From: Sphaerosporella brunnea
Taxonomy: Eukaryota > Ascomycota > Pezizomycetes > Pezizales > Pyronemataceae
Assembly: GCA_008704415.1 (NCBI GenBank)
Contig: VXIS01000475.1
Coordinates: 1-26,708 of the forward strand
Direction of reading: 5' to 3'
DNA: 26,708 bases
In this document: positions 17,752-26,352 of the stretch, piece by piece
Position numbering within the stretch: position 1 is the first letter of the stretch
How the letters are laid out: the number at the start of each line of letters is the position of its first letter
The notes under the pieces: generated by a model
Told to the model about the DNA's origin: nothing
The model's input: the letters and a program-made list of their open reading frames with translations, nothing else
The model's database searches: none
Position numbers and translations under genes: made by a program

Positions 17752-17985
17752 CTATCGGTTTCCTCCTTCCGGTGCTTCCTGCCCAGTCGGAGTCGGTGAA
17801 TGCTCTAAGTCTCGTGTCCGAATGCTGGTCGATGCTCGGATTTGAATCATGAGGGATCCAATCATTGACTGATAGAGAGTCCGATCTGACACCAGCTTGT
17901 CACCGCATGGAGGATCGTCGAGATCGACGTTTACGAGGTCTCTTTCGCGCTTTCGAGGTTGCGTTTTCGGGTCCGTCGAAGTCAA
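17752..17985 (-). pseudogene. Copia-2 reverse transcriptase, C-terminal fragment
   Basis: The frame reads the region just after the RT catalytic core: STDPKTQPRKRERDLVN, then CGDKLVSDRTLYQSMIGSLM, equivalent to the 'YQ.aIGSLmY' block of Copia RT. After SLM the sequence degenerates (IQIRASTSIRTRD), so the following 'RPDI' block and the whole RNase H are lost. It overlaps in another frame the end of the preceding segment, consistent with a frameshift at the deletion point near 17985. Confidence 0.75.
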
Positions 17986-18346
17986 AGATGAGGTTTTCTA
18001 GTAACGACTTCCATTCCTCTTTTATAGCGTCCATCCAAGAGGCTGTGTGGGAGCTGGTCATAGCTTCTTCGAGCGAGATAGGGTCTGGCTTATAGAGATG
18101 GGAAATCGAATCAGTATAGTCACTCCCCCCTCGATTTGCCTTCTCGACTATGATTGCATTCGCCGCTCGTCGTGAAGTGCGATCGTAGTCCGAGACCTCT
18201 TTGGCTGATGCGTCGACGTCATCGTTGACTGATTCGTTGATGTCATCGTTGTCTGATCCGTCGATGTCGTCACCAGCTGGGAATTTAACGTTGTCGTCCT
18301 CTACTTGGTTTTTGGTTTCAAATCCATTCTGATCTTCTAAGACGCG
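17900..18346 (-). pseudogene. Copia-2 acidic linker and RT N-terminus
   Basis: A stop-free 148-codon frame without a start codon of its own. It contains an acidic, repetitive linker (DDIDGSDNDDINESVNDDVD) encoded by a 24-bp unit, then SRRAANAIIVEKANRGG. The start of the RVT_2 domain follows: PDPISLEEAMTSSHTASW, MDAIKEEWKSLLEN. After that the frame becomes Arg-rich out-of-frame sequence and stops at 17900. The next recognisable Pol sequence is the end of RT, so the catalytic middle, including YxDD, is deleted. Confidence 0.75.
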
Positions 18347-18349
18347 TTA

Positions 18350-18788
18350 GCAATGGTTTTTCGCTGTCTAAGACGTTTTTTGGGCATTCGAAGTGTCTTT
18401 TTCGACACTGGAGCATAGAAACGCTCTTTTCGTACTAAGGGTCGTACTGGAGCGTAGAAACGCTCTTTTCGTACTTGTTTCGGCCCCTTGCTTTCCCTTG
18501 TCAGGTAGTGACAGTTTTGTGTTGTCAGGTAGTGACGTCTGTAGCCCTGATAGAGTCGTAATATGCGTTTTGGCCTGAAGTTGGACCTTGTAGAGGCCTT
18601 CGTCCTTCGTCGCTTCTAGGATCTGTTTCCAGCCGAGTCTAGCTGCGAGACGGATATCAAGGATAGTCTGGATTCAGGTATGAATAGGCAGTAGAGAAGG
18701 ACGTCGTTGACGGAGACAAAGCCGGCTTGGTGCACATTGATTTGGTTATGATCGCCGAGCCGGACGACGTAGTTGACAGGCGACCCCA
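18350..18788 (-). pseudogene. Copia-2 protease C-terminal half and following spacer
   Basis: The first part reads YVVRLGDHNQINVHQAGFVS, VNDVLLYCLFIPESRL and SLISVSQLDSAG, which is the conserved stretch after the active site of Copia proteases leading into the gag_pre-integrase region. A one-base change near 18660 shifts the frame to WKQILEATKDEGLYKVQLQA. Downstream the peptide turns repetitive (SLPDNTKL/SLPDKG; STKRAFLRSSTT/STKRAFLCSSV). The zinc finger and integrase core are not seen before the acidic linker. The upstream half of the protease lies beyond the two hAT insertions at 20214-20250. Confidence 0.72.
18407..18484. repeat. 39-bp tandem duplication in Copia-2
   Basis: 18407-18445 and 18446-18484 are direct repeats (ACTGGAGC(A/G)TAGAAACGCTC...). 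The length is 13 codons, so on the minus strand STKRAFL occurs twice in frame. Just to the right, GTCAGGTAGTGAC also occurs twice. Confidence 0.8.
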
Positions 18789-18796
18789 ACGAGAAT

Positions 18797-19767
18797 TAGC
18801 GTTGCGCAAGAGCGGAGCCGGCTCGAGCCCAAAGCTCGAGCGGCGAGCACGAGCCCGCTCGAATCTATGTGTTTTTGCGCTGGAGTGCGCTCGATCGAAA
18901 AATGTCTGAGCTCGGGCCGGACCCGAGGCATTCGAGCTTTCTAGATAGCACGAGGTTTCGCCGCCGGTACCCTCCAGTTGACTCCCCGTCCTACAACCAC
19001 CCCGCTCCCCCCCCCCTCGCTCCGCCTCCCAACTCCAAAACCTCAACTTCACCCGGACAACCTCACGGATGTCAGCCAACCAACAGCCAGCGCTCAGCGC
19101 ACGTATGCAAGATGATGCGATGCGAGCATTCAACAAAGAGCTCAGTGGACCTTGGGGTAAGGAGCTGCCTGGAGGACAACTATAGGCGCGGCTCGGTGGA
19201 AACAATTAAAAACACTCACCTTCGAAGCGTTCACGTTGATGAAGATATCGCTGCAATGTTTAGCAACATTAGACGATGAGTGCAGGCTACGAACAACGCT
19301 TGAGGCACAATGGAGCCATCAGAGACCATACGTTATTTATGCGAAGCCCCCGTGGACTTAAAGACCGACCCCCTTCACTGGTGGAAGCTCAATGAGCACC
19401 GATTCCTGACTCTTGCAAGAATGGCACGAGATTACATATGAGGAGGCGGAGAAAGGACCAGCGCCGACAGGTGAAACTATAGACACCGCTCAGAATGACC
19501 ATGATGCAGCGGAGGGTGTTGAATAGCTGCGCTAAACTCCTCTTCGGGCCTCTCAGACTTATCCGATTGATCTGCGAACTTTATACTCTCATAGATAATG
19601 TACATTGTCCTCCCGCGTGCGTCAAAAGGTGATTTTATATTGCGAACTCGAGCTTTAGCTCGAGCTCATGCTGCCCCGCCTCGGGCTCACGAGTCGGGCG
19701 TCAAAATCGCACGAGCGGACTCGAGTCTACCTCGAGCTCGACTCGACTCCGCTCGTGCGCAACACTA
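18797..19767. mobile_element. hAT-1: hAT DNA transposon, deleted
   Basis: A 971-bp element flanked by a perfect 8-bp duplication ACGAGAAT (18789-18796 and 19768-19775). Terminal inverted repeats read TAGCGTTGCGCAAGAGCGG and, at the right, the reverse complement TAGTGTTGCGCACGAGCGG. Both the duplication length and TAGnGTTG ends are hAT hallmarks. Subterminal regions at both ends are packed with CTCGAG/GAGCTCG motifs, as expected of transposase-binding sites. Part of a transposase C-terminus lies inside, so this is a deleted derivative of an autonomous element. Confidence 0.93.
19205..19441 (+). pseudogene. hAT transposase C-terminal (dimerisation) fragment
   Basis: In one frame, interrupted by stops at 19277-19279 and soon after, the sequence reads EPSETIRYLCEAPVDLKTDP, LHWWKLNEHRF and LTLARMARDYI before a TGA at 19439-19441. 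The order 'e...YL.e.p....DPL.WW..ne.rfp.La.mArdyL' is the conserved hAT dimerisation domain, which normally continues to 'iPatS...ER.FS'. That end and the whole catalytic RNase H-like core are missing. The frame extends back to 18869 with a Pro-rich, unrecognised stretch. Confidence 0.75.
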
Positions 19768-19791
19768 ACGAGAATAGGTCAGAGTTGGTGC

Positions 19792-20205
19792 TAGTGCTGT
19801 GCACGGGGTGACGGGTCGGGGCGCGGGGGCGTAGGCCGGGGCAGGGCGGGGTGCATCGGGGCATGACGGGGTGATCGGGGTTGGGCGGGGTGTATCGGGG
19901 TGCGACGGCGAATCTCGGGGCGGCGGCGAGGTGAGACTCATGTATGTGGGGCAATGTGGGCCGGTACACTTCCCCGTCCTATTGGCACACAAGATATTCG
20001 TCTGGCAGTGAAATTCAAGAACACGGCGTCACCGGTAGACACCCGGCATTATGTGATATACGGGGTGACCGGGTTTCCGACAAGGTGGCCGGGTCAGCGA
20101 CAGGGCGGCCGGGGCGGGGGCGGGGTGGATCGGGGTCTGTTGAGGCGGTCGCCGCCCACCGCGCCGCTTACCCCGTCGGGGCTCCCCGACCCGTGCACAG
20201 CACTA
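19792..20205. mobile_element. hAT-2: non-autonomous hAT element
   Basis: A 414-bp element with ends TAGTGCTGTGCACGGG and, at the right, the reverse complement of the same 16 bases. The 8-bp flanks GTTGGTGC (19784-19791) and GTTGTTGC (20206-20213) differ at one base, consistent with an aged target duplication. The left interior has many G runs (GGGGTG, GGGGCG) that recur towards the right end, probably subterminal transposase sites. Frames in it are GC-driven and have no protein signature. Confidence 0.85.
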
Positions 20206-20213
20206 GTTGTTGC

Positions 20214-20696
20214 ACATATGGTGTGAAGCGGCCGAACCGATAGCCCAGACGGAATCCTTGGATGACGTTTTCGTTGATATAAGCACCTCTGAATTCAAGG
20301 AAGTGCAGGCGGAGACAGAGGCGCTGTCCCGTCAAAAGGCGGCTGATTCGGAGTTTTCCGTCCTTGCTGCAGCGTTGTCGGACTTCTTAAGCCTCTGTCG
20401 AGCAGCAATCCCTCTCTGCTTAACAGGACATTTCGGGACTCGATGATTTTTCGAGTTTTGAGCATTGCTAGCGAGAGCTTCGGCAGCTGCATCGGATTGG
20501 TTTCGCATAGATCGCAGTCGTTCGTCTTCAAGCAATGCGTCTATCATGGTCTGGAGGGCTGCGAGAGGGTTTCTGGTATAGGAGGTTCATCTTCATGGCC
20601 GTTGACGATATCCCACGCGTCGATCGCGCGAAGCAGGCGTCGCATATCCTTTCGCGTGCTTGAAGATATCTTTCGTCGGATTGGTTTTGGCTAGTA
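20214..20696 (-). pseudogene. gag: Copia-2 Gag and protease active-site region
   Basis: Reads the Copia Gag capsid region as STRKDMRRLLRAIDAWDIVN, a frameshift, then DALLEDERLRSMRNQSDAAA. A zinc-knuckle relic follows (KCPVKQRGIAARQRLKK) in which the CCHC pattern is lost. Further down, WAIGSAASHHMCNN corresponds to the Copia protease motif 'W..DSGAt.HmcN'; the catalytic Asp is Gly and the Gly is Ala, so the enzyme is dead. A TGA lies near 20334. Upstream Gag is missing: the reading begins about ten bases from the primer site. The protease continues beyond the hAT insertions. Confidence 0.75.
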
Positions 20697-20706
20697 GAAA
20701 CGCTCC

Positions 20707-20718
20707 GGGCTCATAACC
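20707..20718 (-). other. Copia-2 primer binding site
   Basis: Minus strand GGTTATGAGCCC directly abuts the LTR, identical to the Copia-1 site at 16388-16399. It is complementary to the initiator tRNA-Met anticodon arm. Confidence 0.7.
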
Positions 20719-20941
20719 TGTTGAAGGTAGTCTAAGAGTGGAGGTCAGGCGTAGGCGATGATGGTGATGGGCAAGGTGATAGTCTTAGTAGGAGGCTAAT
20801 CTAGGTACGTATATATACCTTCCGAGCCTCACCAGATATCACTCGGTCCTTCATCATAGTATATCACTCCTCCAATCCCTCATTCTCACTCGTCCTTATC
20901 CATGCCTTACTTAACCATGCCGAATAAGCCAGTTTCTAACA
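20719..20941 (-). repeat. Copia-2 5' LTR
   Basis: A 223-bp LTR ending (plus strand) TGTTGAAGG on the left, next to the primer site, and TTTCTAACA on the right. It contains GTATATATACC (20808-20818) as the TATA box and aligns with 17412-17529 over its right part. Being in minus orientation, its promoter drives towards lower coordinates, into Gag. Confidence 0.82.
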
Positions 20942-21079
20942 GAACTTCATTCCACAGCAATTCCATAGACGTTGTTTTATAAACGTTCATTCATTTGTTT
21001 GCTGCTCCTGTCCTATCGTACATCGATGTTCTACCGCGGCATCGTCCTGATCAGATTATCTGCACCCACCACCCCAATA
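20942..21079. other. Unassigned spacer between Copia-2 and Gypsy-4
   Basis: 138 bases with no recognised gene or terminal repeat. GAACT follows the Copia-2 LTR, but its partner at the other end of the element is lost in the satellite. Confidence 0.4.
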
Positions 21080-21230
21080 TGTAGGGTGCGAGGAACGCGT
21101 TGAGTGACAGTTGCTGTAGGGCTAGGTCACATGTCGAGTGACATCCAAAGTTGCTAGTTTGATAGACACCCCGGGTCGAGCCCCAATAGACTTAGAGCTC
21201 TACATACCACTATATCCACCTTTCAACTAG
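21080..21230 (+). repeat. Degenerate Gypsy-4 5' LTR with possible primer site after it
   Basis: Resembles the Gypsy-3 LTR in several blocks: TGTAGGGTGCGAGG at the start, TTGAGTGACAG, and TAGACTTAGAGCTCTACATACCACT near the end. The exact right end is unclear. TGGCAGCACCCAGA at 21231 starts with TGG, as a tRNA 3'-end primer site would, but no specific tRNA is assigned. 21245-21418 is a non-coding leader. Confidence 0.5.
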
Positions 21231-21418
21231 TGGCAGCACCCAGACTGAACAACACCGCAAAGGAGGGTGTGGGTCTTCCTTTGCGCGTCCTTTTATCCAG
21301 CGACGGAGTCCCGCGGATGATGAATTGAGACGACAAGAATGCGACGTGTTTCCGCGACAAGACAATGACAAGTAAACGATAAAATCTCGCGACGACACAA
21401 TCCCGCAACAACTCAAAA

Positions 21419-22051
21419 ATGAAACGATCCTGTGACGATGCGATCCCGCGCGACCACACGATAAAACAAGAAAAACAACAACAAACCCATGAACACCCGC
21501 GACTATTGCAAATGAGTTCAATGCAAGTCCAATCGCAGATCCAACTAACCGTGTGGCCCCTTGTGGAGGACTTTGACAGAGCCGTTTGTGGCCACTCGAC
21601 TACAGTGGAAGATGGACAGCAATGGGTACATGTGGTTGCCCTTGATGAGATGCCTGAGCGCTACCACAAATGGAGAGCCTAGCACGAGCAGCTGTTGACG
21701 CTTTAGACGAGTTGACTTTCAAACGCGACCAGCTGCAAATACAGGTGACGGGTACAATGTTGGCACCCTCAGACTGCAAGGCTGCATTGGAGGCCGAGAT
21801 TGTTTCTCTTAAGGTGGACCTCGCTGTAAAGGTGACTATGTCAAGTGATGTGGGTGCCAAGAAGTGGCAGCGAGAGTACGAGAAACAGCAGGACATGGCG
21901 GTTAAGTGGCGGAAACGGCACGATACAGTTAACGAGTTGGTTCGCAAGATTCCTTCGTACCAGGCCACCAGCTCTCAATCTCTACAACCGCAACCCATCA
22001 TCATCCAAGCGCCGTCACGTCAATCTAAGGATCACCTCTTGGACCACCAAC
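21419..22051 (+). pseudogene. gag: Gypsy-4 Gag, N-terminal part
   Basis: The first frame (ATG at 21419) contains PLVEDFDRAVCGHSTTVEDG and stops at 21682. A frameshift near 21700 continues in another frame with DELTFKRDQLQIQVTG, AALEAEIVSLKVDLAVK and EKQQDMAVKWRKRHDTVNEL, a charged probable coiled coil like the N-terminal part of the Gypsy-2 Gag. The frame runs up to the solo LTR at 22052 and continues in phase on its far side. That continuity, not similarity to a known domain, identifies it as Gag. Confidence 0.65.
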
Positions 22052-22312
22052 TGTCACGGCGCCAGGTTAAGTGGTGGCTCGGCGCTAGAATTACGGTGTC
22101 ACGTGAAAGTATATATAGCGAGGTGTCATTTGTTTTTGTTTCTTTTCTTCTTTTCTTCTTTACAGAACGTCTTGTATGTTAGCGAATCTAGCAACCTTGA
22201 ACCACCTCTCCGAGTCTCGCCCTGCCTAGCACCCGCCTCCTGTCCTTGCCTCGCCTGTCCTTGCCTCAAACGCTATGTACCTTGGACGTCCCCCCACGCC
22301 TGTCCCGTTACA
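22052..22312 (+). repeat. Solo LTR (family A) inserted in the Gypsy-4 gag
   Basis: A 261-bp LTR from TGTCACGGCGCCAGGTTAAG to CCCGTTACA with a perfect 5-bp target duplication CCAAC (22047-22051 and 22313-22317). Its start matches the LTR at 2425. It holds a CACGTG E-box (22100-22105) and TATATATAG (22110-22118), then a pyrimidine stretch. LTR plus one duplication is 266 bp, and removing them would keep the Gag frame open across the site. A solo LTR of this sort arises by recombination between the two LTRs of a full element. Confidence 0.92.
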
Positions 22313-23514
22313 CCAACCAACAATATTTACAGGAGCCAAGGATTTTGAAACTGTCGCAACCTTCCTTGGACAAGTCAAGCACTACGTGGAACAGGGAGGT
22401 GGTGCGTTTCCCGAACGTTTAACTGACCCCAATGGTCACTCCTTTGAGCTGTCTTTGGACTACAAACTTGTGGATACCTTGTAGCGATACGTGAACAGAG
22501 AGGTTCTTGACTGGTTTAAACGGGCAGCCAATGCCGCACGATTGCCTCCTCACAACCATACCTATCGGATCTCCTGGCAACAGTTGTGTACCCTTTTCAT
22601 GGACTACTACGTACCCGAGATTGCTAAGTCAGTGGTCCCCACGCAGTGGCGAGAGCTCAGGTCTACAAGAAACGACATGGCAGGTTTCACCAAGCGTGCT
22701 AACAAACTAATCAAGCTGCTCGGTGGCTGTGTGGAGCTTGACCGTGAATCTGATGGTGGACTGTTTGAGGATTACTGGTTGAAACACACGGATGTCGCGA
22801 AAAATGAAATTACGCAGCTGGAGCATATGTGGGGAGCGGTGGACAAAATGTTCACCCTGGGCGATGCAATGAACCTGACAAATGAACGATATCTGCGTGT
22901 GGGCTTCTGTGTCTCAACGTACCTCAGCACTGCAGCTGTTGATGCATCTGCAGCTGCATAACCTACCCCACCGCAGGTTCTATTTCATACAAGCACCCCA
23001 GTTACGGGCTATGCTGTGTCACCGAACACCACACCAGCTCAGCCTACCCAGATGGCCATATTGGCTATGGCCCAGAGCCCATAGACCTAAATGCTATAGA
23101 CGGCAAGTGCTTCCGCCGTGAAAAGTATAATAACAAAGCTTCCAAATGCGACCAACCCAACCTCCGCGAACGGTCCCACAACTGGCGCTCGTCTCGTGCA
23201 GGCGGTTATGCTCACAACCGTGGCCGCGGCAGCAGCGATCGCGGAGGATACGTCAACACCTGCACTGGTGGCAACCGTGGATTTAGACGTGGAGGAGACA
23301 GTGGCGGTCGCTTTGGTGGTAACTATCGGGTGTACACCATCGAAGCGGGCGAGGGTGACGACAAGAACAACATGCAGTGGCCTATAGAGGAGCTTGAGGA
23401 GGATCCTGGTATCGGCATGGAGGATCTAGAGGGAGAAACCGGTGGATACACCGAGACAGTGGTGTCAAGCGCCACAACTACCGTCCCGCGGTCAGGAAAT
23501 GTCACTCAGTAAGG
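22313..23514 (+). pseudogene. gag: Gypsy-4 Gag, capsid and RGG-rich nucleocapsid part
   Basis: Begins with the capsid entry motif PTIFTGAKDFETVATFLGQV. A TAG lies at 22482, then in the same frame come VNREVLDWFKRAA, SWQQLCTLFMDYYVPE, TQWRELRSTRNDMAGFTKRA and LEHMWGAVDKMFTLGDAMNL, typical of the Gypsy Gag capsid. After a stop at 22959 a shifted frame reads DLNAIDGKCFRREKYN, where a CCHC knuckle is expected but only one Cys remains. An Arg/Gly-rich RNA-binding stretch follows (RGRGSSDRGGY, GFRRGGDSGGRFGG). It ends at TAA 23510-23512. Confidence 0.8.
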
Positions 23515-23574
23515 GCGAAGGAACGTCCCCTTACTGAGTATGGTGGAAGGAAGTCAGAACAAAACGCAACGACT

Positions 23575-24135
23575 TTGTATCTTAGTAACCTATCTGCGAC
23601 TGTGGATGTCGATACAAACCCTGACCTGTTATATTTTTATGTGAAAGTTTCTACTTCCAACCACAAAACCCGTTCCTCCTACACCAATGGAGCTTTGTCC
23701 TGCTCCATCAACGAGAAGTATGCCAAATCGCTGGGGTTGCCTGTGCGATACTGTGACGATATGGAGGTTGTCACGGCAGGTATCAAGCATCCACCGGAGC
23801 TATGTTATTAAGTTTGGATTGATGCCAACATCCAGGGTATAACGTGAAACTCAGCATGCATAGCTGGTTGGTATGTCGTGTTTGACCTTCAAGGAGCCTA
23901 TGATTTGATCGTGGGCAAAAGCTGGCACTCTTAGAACCCTCATATGGTGGATGCCGAAAACCGTCTAGACTTGCTTGAGCACGACTGGTCCCATTTGAAT
24001 GCTGAAGGCTGCCCTGCCTTTCTGCCCCGAGGTCGCTCCTGGGCCTTCACCCCCATCAGGGCCGTGCTAGAGATCTCGAAGCCTACTGTGTTAGGCTTGG
24101 TTTAGCCGTCGGAATCAACCTGATTTCGGCTCGAT
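23575..24135 (+). pseudogene. Gypsy-4 protease remnant
   Basis: Reads the Gypsy protease pattern with a destroyed active site. Where 'aLiDSGAt..Fi....a..lglp' is expected, the sequence is SYTNGALSCSINEKYAKSLG, so the catalytic Asp is Thr. Further on, YDLIVGKSWHS matches the 'yDlILG..WL' block. Stops occur at 23809, about 23845, about 23932 and about 24103. NPHMVDAENRLDLL after it is the usual link to RT. A frameshift near 24130 leads into the RT frame. Confidence 0.72.
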
Positions 24136-24140
24136 AGGTC

Positions 24141-25375
24141 GTGTCGCGACTGCGGACTGGTCAGTTTCGCTTTACACGCAATGTATTCGTGATTGATCCA
24201 CGCAAAAGGGTTGACAAGATGGTGGCAGAATCTGATAACCCCAAGCCAGCAGATTTGGAAACTTGGAGGGTGAGGGTTCGCAAAGCCTTTGCTGACCTAT
24301 TTGAGCCACCTAAAGTACCACCCCTTGCAGGCGATAGATCCGACTTCTGTATCATCACAGATTTGACTGCCCAAATTCCACATCGCCAGCCTTGTCGCAT
24401 GACAGCAGCCGAAGGAGAAGAATTCGAACGACAGAAAGCCATGCTGCTGGCAAATGGCTGGGTAACATACTCTAACTCACGATACGCCGCACCAATCATC
24501 TTGGTCAAGAAAAACCAGGTGTCCTTGCACATGTGTGTGGACTACCGTCCCTTGAACAGGATTACCAGCAAAGACCATTACCCGTTACCATACATTGACA
24601 ATCATCTGGACCGACCACATGGGGCCCGCGTCTTCACAAAGCTCGACGTGGCAAGCGGCTATCACCAGCTACGCATCCATGCCGATGACTGCCACAAAAC
24701 TGCCTTCATCGCCCCCGAAGGATTCTATGAATGGAGAGTTATTCCGTTTGGTTTGGCAAACGTGCCGGCAGCGTTTATGCGGACAATGCACCGGATCTTG
24801 GCCCCCCATCGACGATACTCAGTGGTATACCTTAACGATGTCCTGATATACTCCCTAACACTAGCCGAGCACCAAGCCCATGTAGAGGCGGTATCGCAAT
24901 CAATTCAGCGCACATGTCTCAAGCTGAACGATCTCAAGCAGGCACTGACATCAGCACCGGTCCTCGCCACCGTTGACCCTGATGCGGACTTTATCCTGCG
25001 AACTGACGTTTCAGATGTAGTCGTTGGAGGGTATTCGCACAACGACTGATGTGGAATGGCAGAATGACGGAACGTCTATTGGGGTTCTTCTCTCGCAAGC
25101 TCCACAATGTCGAAACAAGGTACCCAACCAGCAATCTCGAACCGCTTGCCATCAGCTCCAATCTGGAACACTGGGCCTGCTATGTTCTTGGACGTCGTCC
25201 TACGACAATCTACACTGATCACGCCGCACTTCAACATATCCTCAGCCAAAACAAGCTTCGCAGTCACCAGTGTTATCACCTCGACAAGCTTCAGCAACAC
25301 TCATACAATATCAAGTAGTTCCCTGAGGCTGCAAATGTGGCTGCCACCCCGCTGAGTCGAGTCAATTACTCGCCA
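24141..25375 (+). pseudogene. Gypsy-4 reverse transcriptase and RNase H, with internal deletion
   Basis: The 302-codon frame covers most of RT: EEFERQKAMLLANGWVTYSN, CVDYRPLNRIT, FTKLDVASGYHQLRI (first catalytic Asp present) and IPFGLANVPAAF. The catalytic box reads YLNDVLIYS, so one Asp of YxDD is Asn. After AVSQSIQRTCLKLN the frame jumps directly to DLKQALTSAPVLATVDPDAD, the RNase H entry; the thumb and connection of roughly 90-100 residues are deleted in frame. The RNase H continues with breaks (LRTDVSD; then in a second frame FFSRKLHNVETRYPTSNLE, CYVLGRRPTTIYTDHAAL and ATPLSRVNY). The sequence ends at the satellite junction. Confidence 0.9.
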
Positions 25376-25401
25376 ACTCCAACGTTACAGAATGAAGGTA
25401 C

Positions 25402-26352
25402 TACATAATAGACATGCCCGAGTCACCCGTGAGATCACCATGTGCATGCGCTGGAAGTTGCTCGCACTATCAGTATCTTCTCACTGGAATGGTGGAATTG
25501 CCAAATTATGATATTGCACTTTTCAGGAGGTGATGAAGGCTGGTGACTGCCGGCAGGCCAGAATCACCTGGGAAGCTCAACGTAAGCATAATAGACATGC
25601 TTGAGTCACCCGTGAAGTCGACAGGTGCATGCGGTGGAAGTTGCTCGCACTATCAGTATCTTCTCACCGGAATCGTGAAATTGCCAAATTACGATATTGC
25701 ACTTTTTAGGAGCGGATGAAGGCTGGTGACTGCTAGCAGCCCAGGATTATCTGTGAAGCTCACCATGGGCATAATAGACATCCCTGAGTCACCGGTGAGG
25801 TTTCCAGGTGCATGTGGTGGAAGTTGGTGGCACTATCCGTATCTTCTCACCGGAATCGTGAAATTGCCAAATTACGATATTGCAATTTTTAGGAGCGGAT
25901 GAAGGCTGGTACCTGCCGGCATGCCAGAATTACCTGTGAAGCTCATCCTGGGCATAATAGACATCCCTGAGTCACCGGTGAGGTTTCCAGGTGCATGTGG
26001 TGGAAGTTGGTGGCACTATCACTATCTTCTCACAGGAATGGTGGAATTGCCAAATTACGATATTGCACTTTTTAGGCGCGGATGAAGGCTGGTGACTGCT
26101 AGCAGCCCAGGATTATCTGTGAAGCTCACCATGGGCATAATAGACATGCCCGGGTCACCGGTAAAGTTTCCAGGTCCATGCAGTGGAAGTTGGTGGCACT
26201 ATTACTATCTTCTCACTGCAATGGTGGAATTGCCAAATTACGATATTGCACTTTTTAGGCGCGGATGAAGGCTGGTCACTGCGGGCAGCTGAGAATCACC
26301 TGGAAATCTCACCGTGGGCATAATAGACATGCCCCAGTCACCCGTGACATCG
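25402..26352. repeat. 180-183 bp satellite, right block
   Basis: A partial unit from 25402, then units at 25494, 25677, 25860 and 26043 (each 183 bp) and a partial one from 26226. Each has the same landmarks as the left block (GCATAATAGACATGCC, TCTTCTCAC(T/C)GGAAT, GAAATT/GAATTGCCAAATTACGATATTGCA). Neighbouring units here resemble each other more than those of the left block do, for instance sharing GGAAGTTG(C/G)T(C/G)GCACTAT. The last unit breaks off at GTCACCCGTGACATC, where base composition changes abruptly to GC-rich. Confidence 0.9.

Larger units (their letters stand above)
17412..20941 (-). mobile_element. Copia-2: minus-strand Ty1/Copia element, nested and deleted
   Basis: Reading right to left: 5' LTR (20941-20719), primer site, Gag, protease with two hAT insertions, an acidic linker, the start and end of RT with the middle missing, a purine tract and a partial 3' LTR ending at the satellite. 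Integrase was not recognised. Gag-to-RT order fits Ty1/Copia. Its LTRs differ from Copia-1, but the primer site is shared. The far end of the 3' LTR is replaced by the 18-bp satellite, so no target duplication can be tested. Confidence 0.85.
21080..25401 (+). mobile_element. Gypsy-4: chromovirus-family Ty3/Gypsy element lacking integrase
   Basis: A degenerate 5' LTR, Gag (interrupted by a solo LTR), protease, RT and RNase H lie in order on the plus strand. After RNase H the sequence passes directly into satellite at about 25402, so integrase, chromodomain and 3' LTR are lost. The LTR similarity to Gypsy-3 suggests that family supplies the missing parts, but the two pieces are 11 kb apart and separated by other DNA. 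Confidence 0.85.

Noticed and set aside
19900..20243. Overlapping G-rich frames of about 100 codons
   Set aside because: They lie within the non-coding hAT-2 element, and open reading is due to GC composition.
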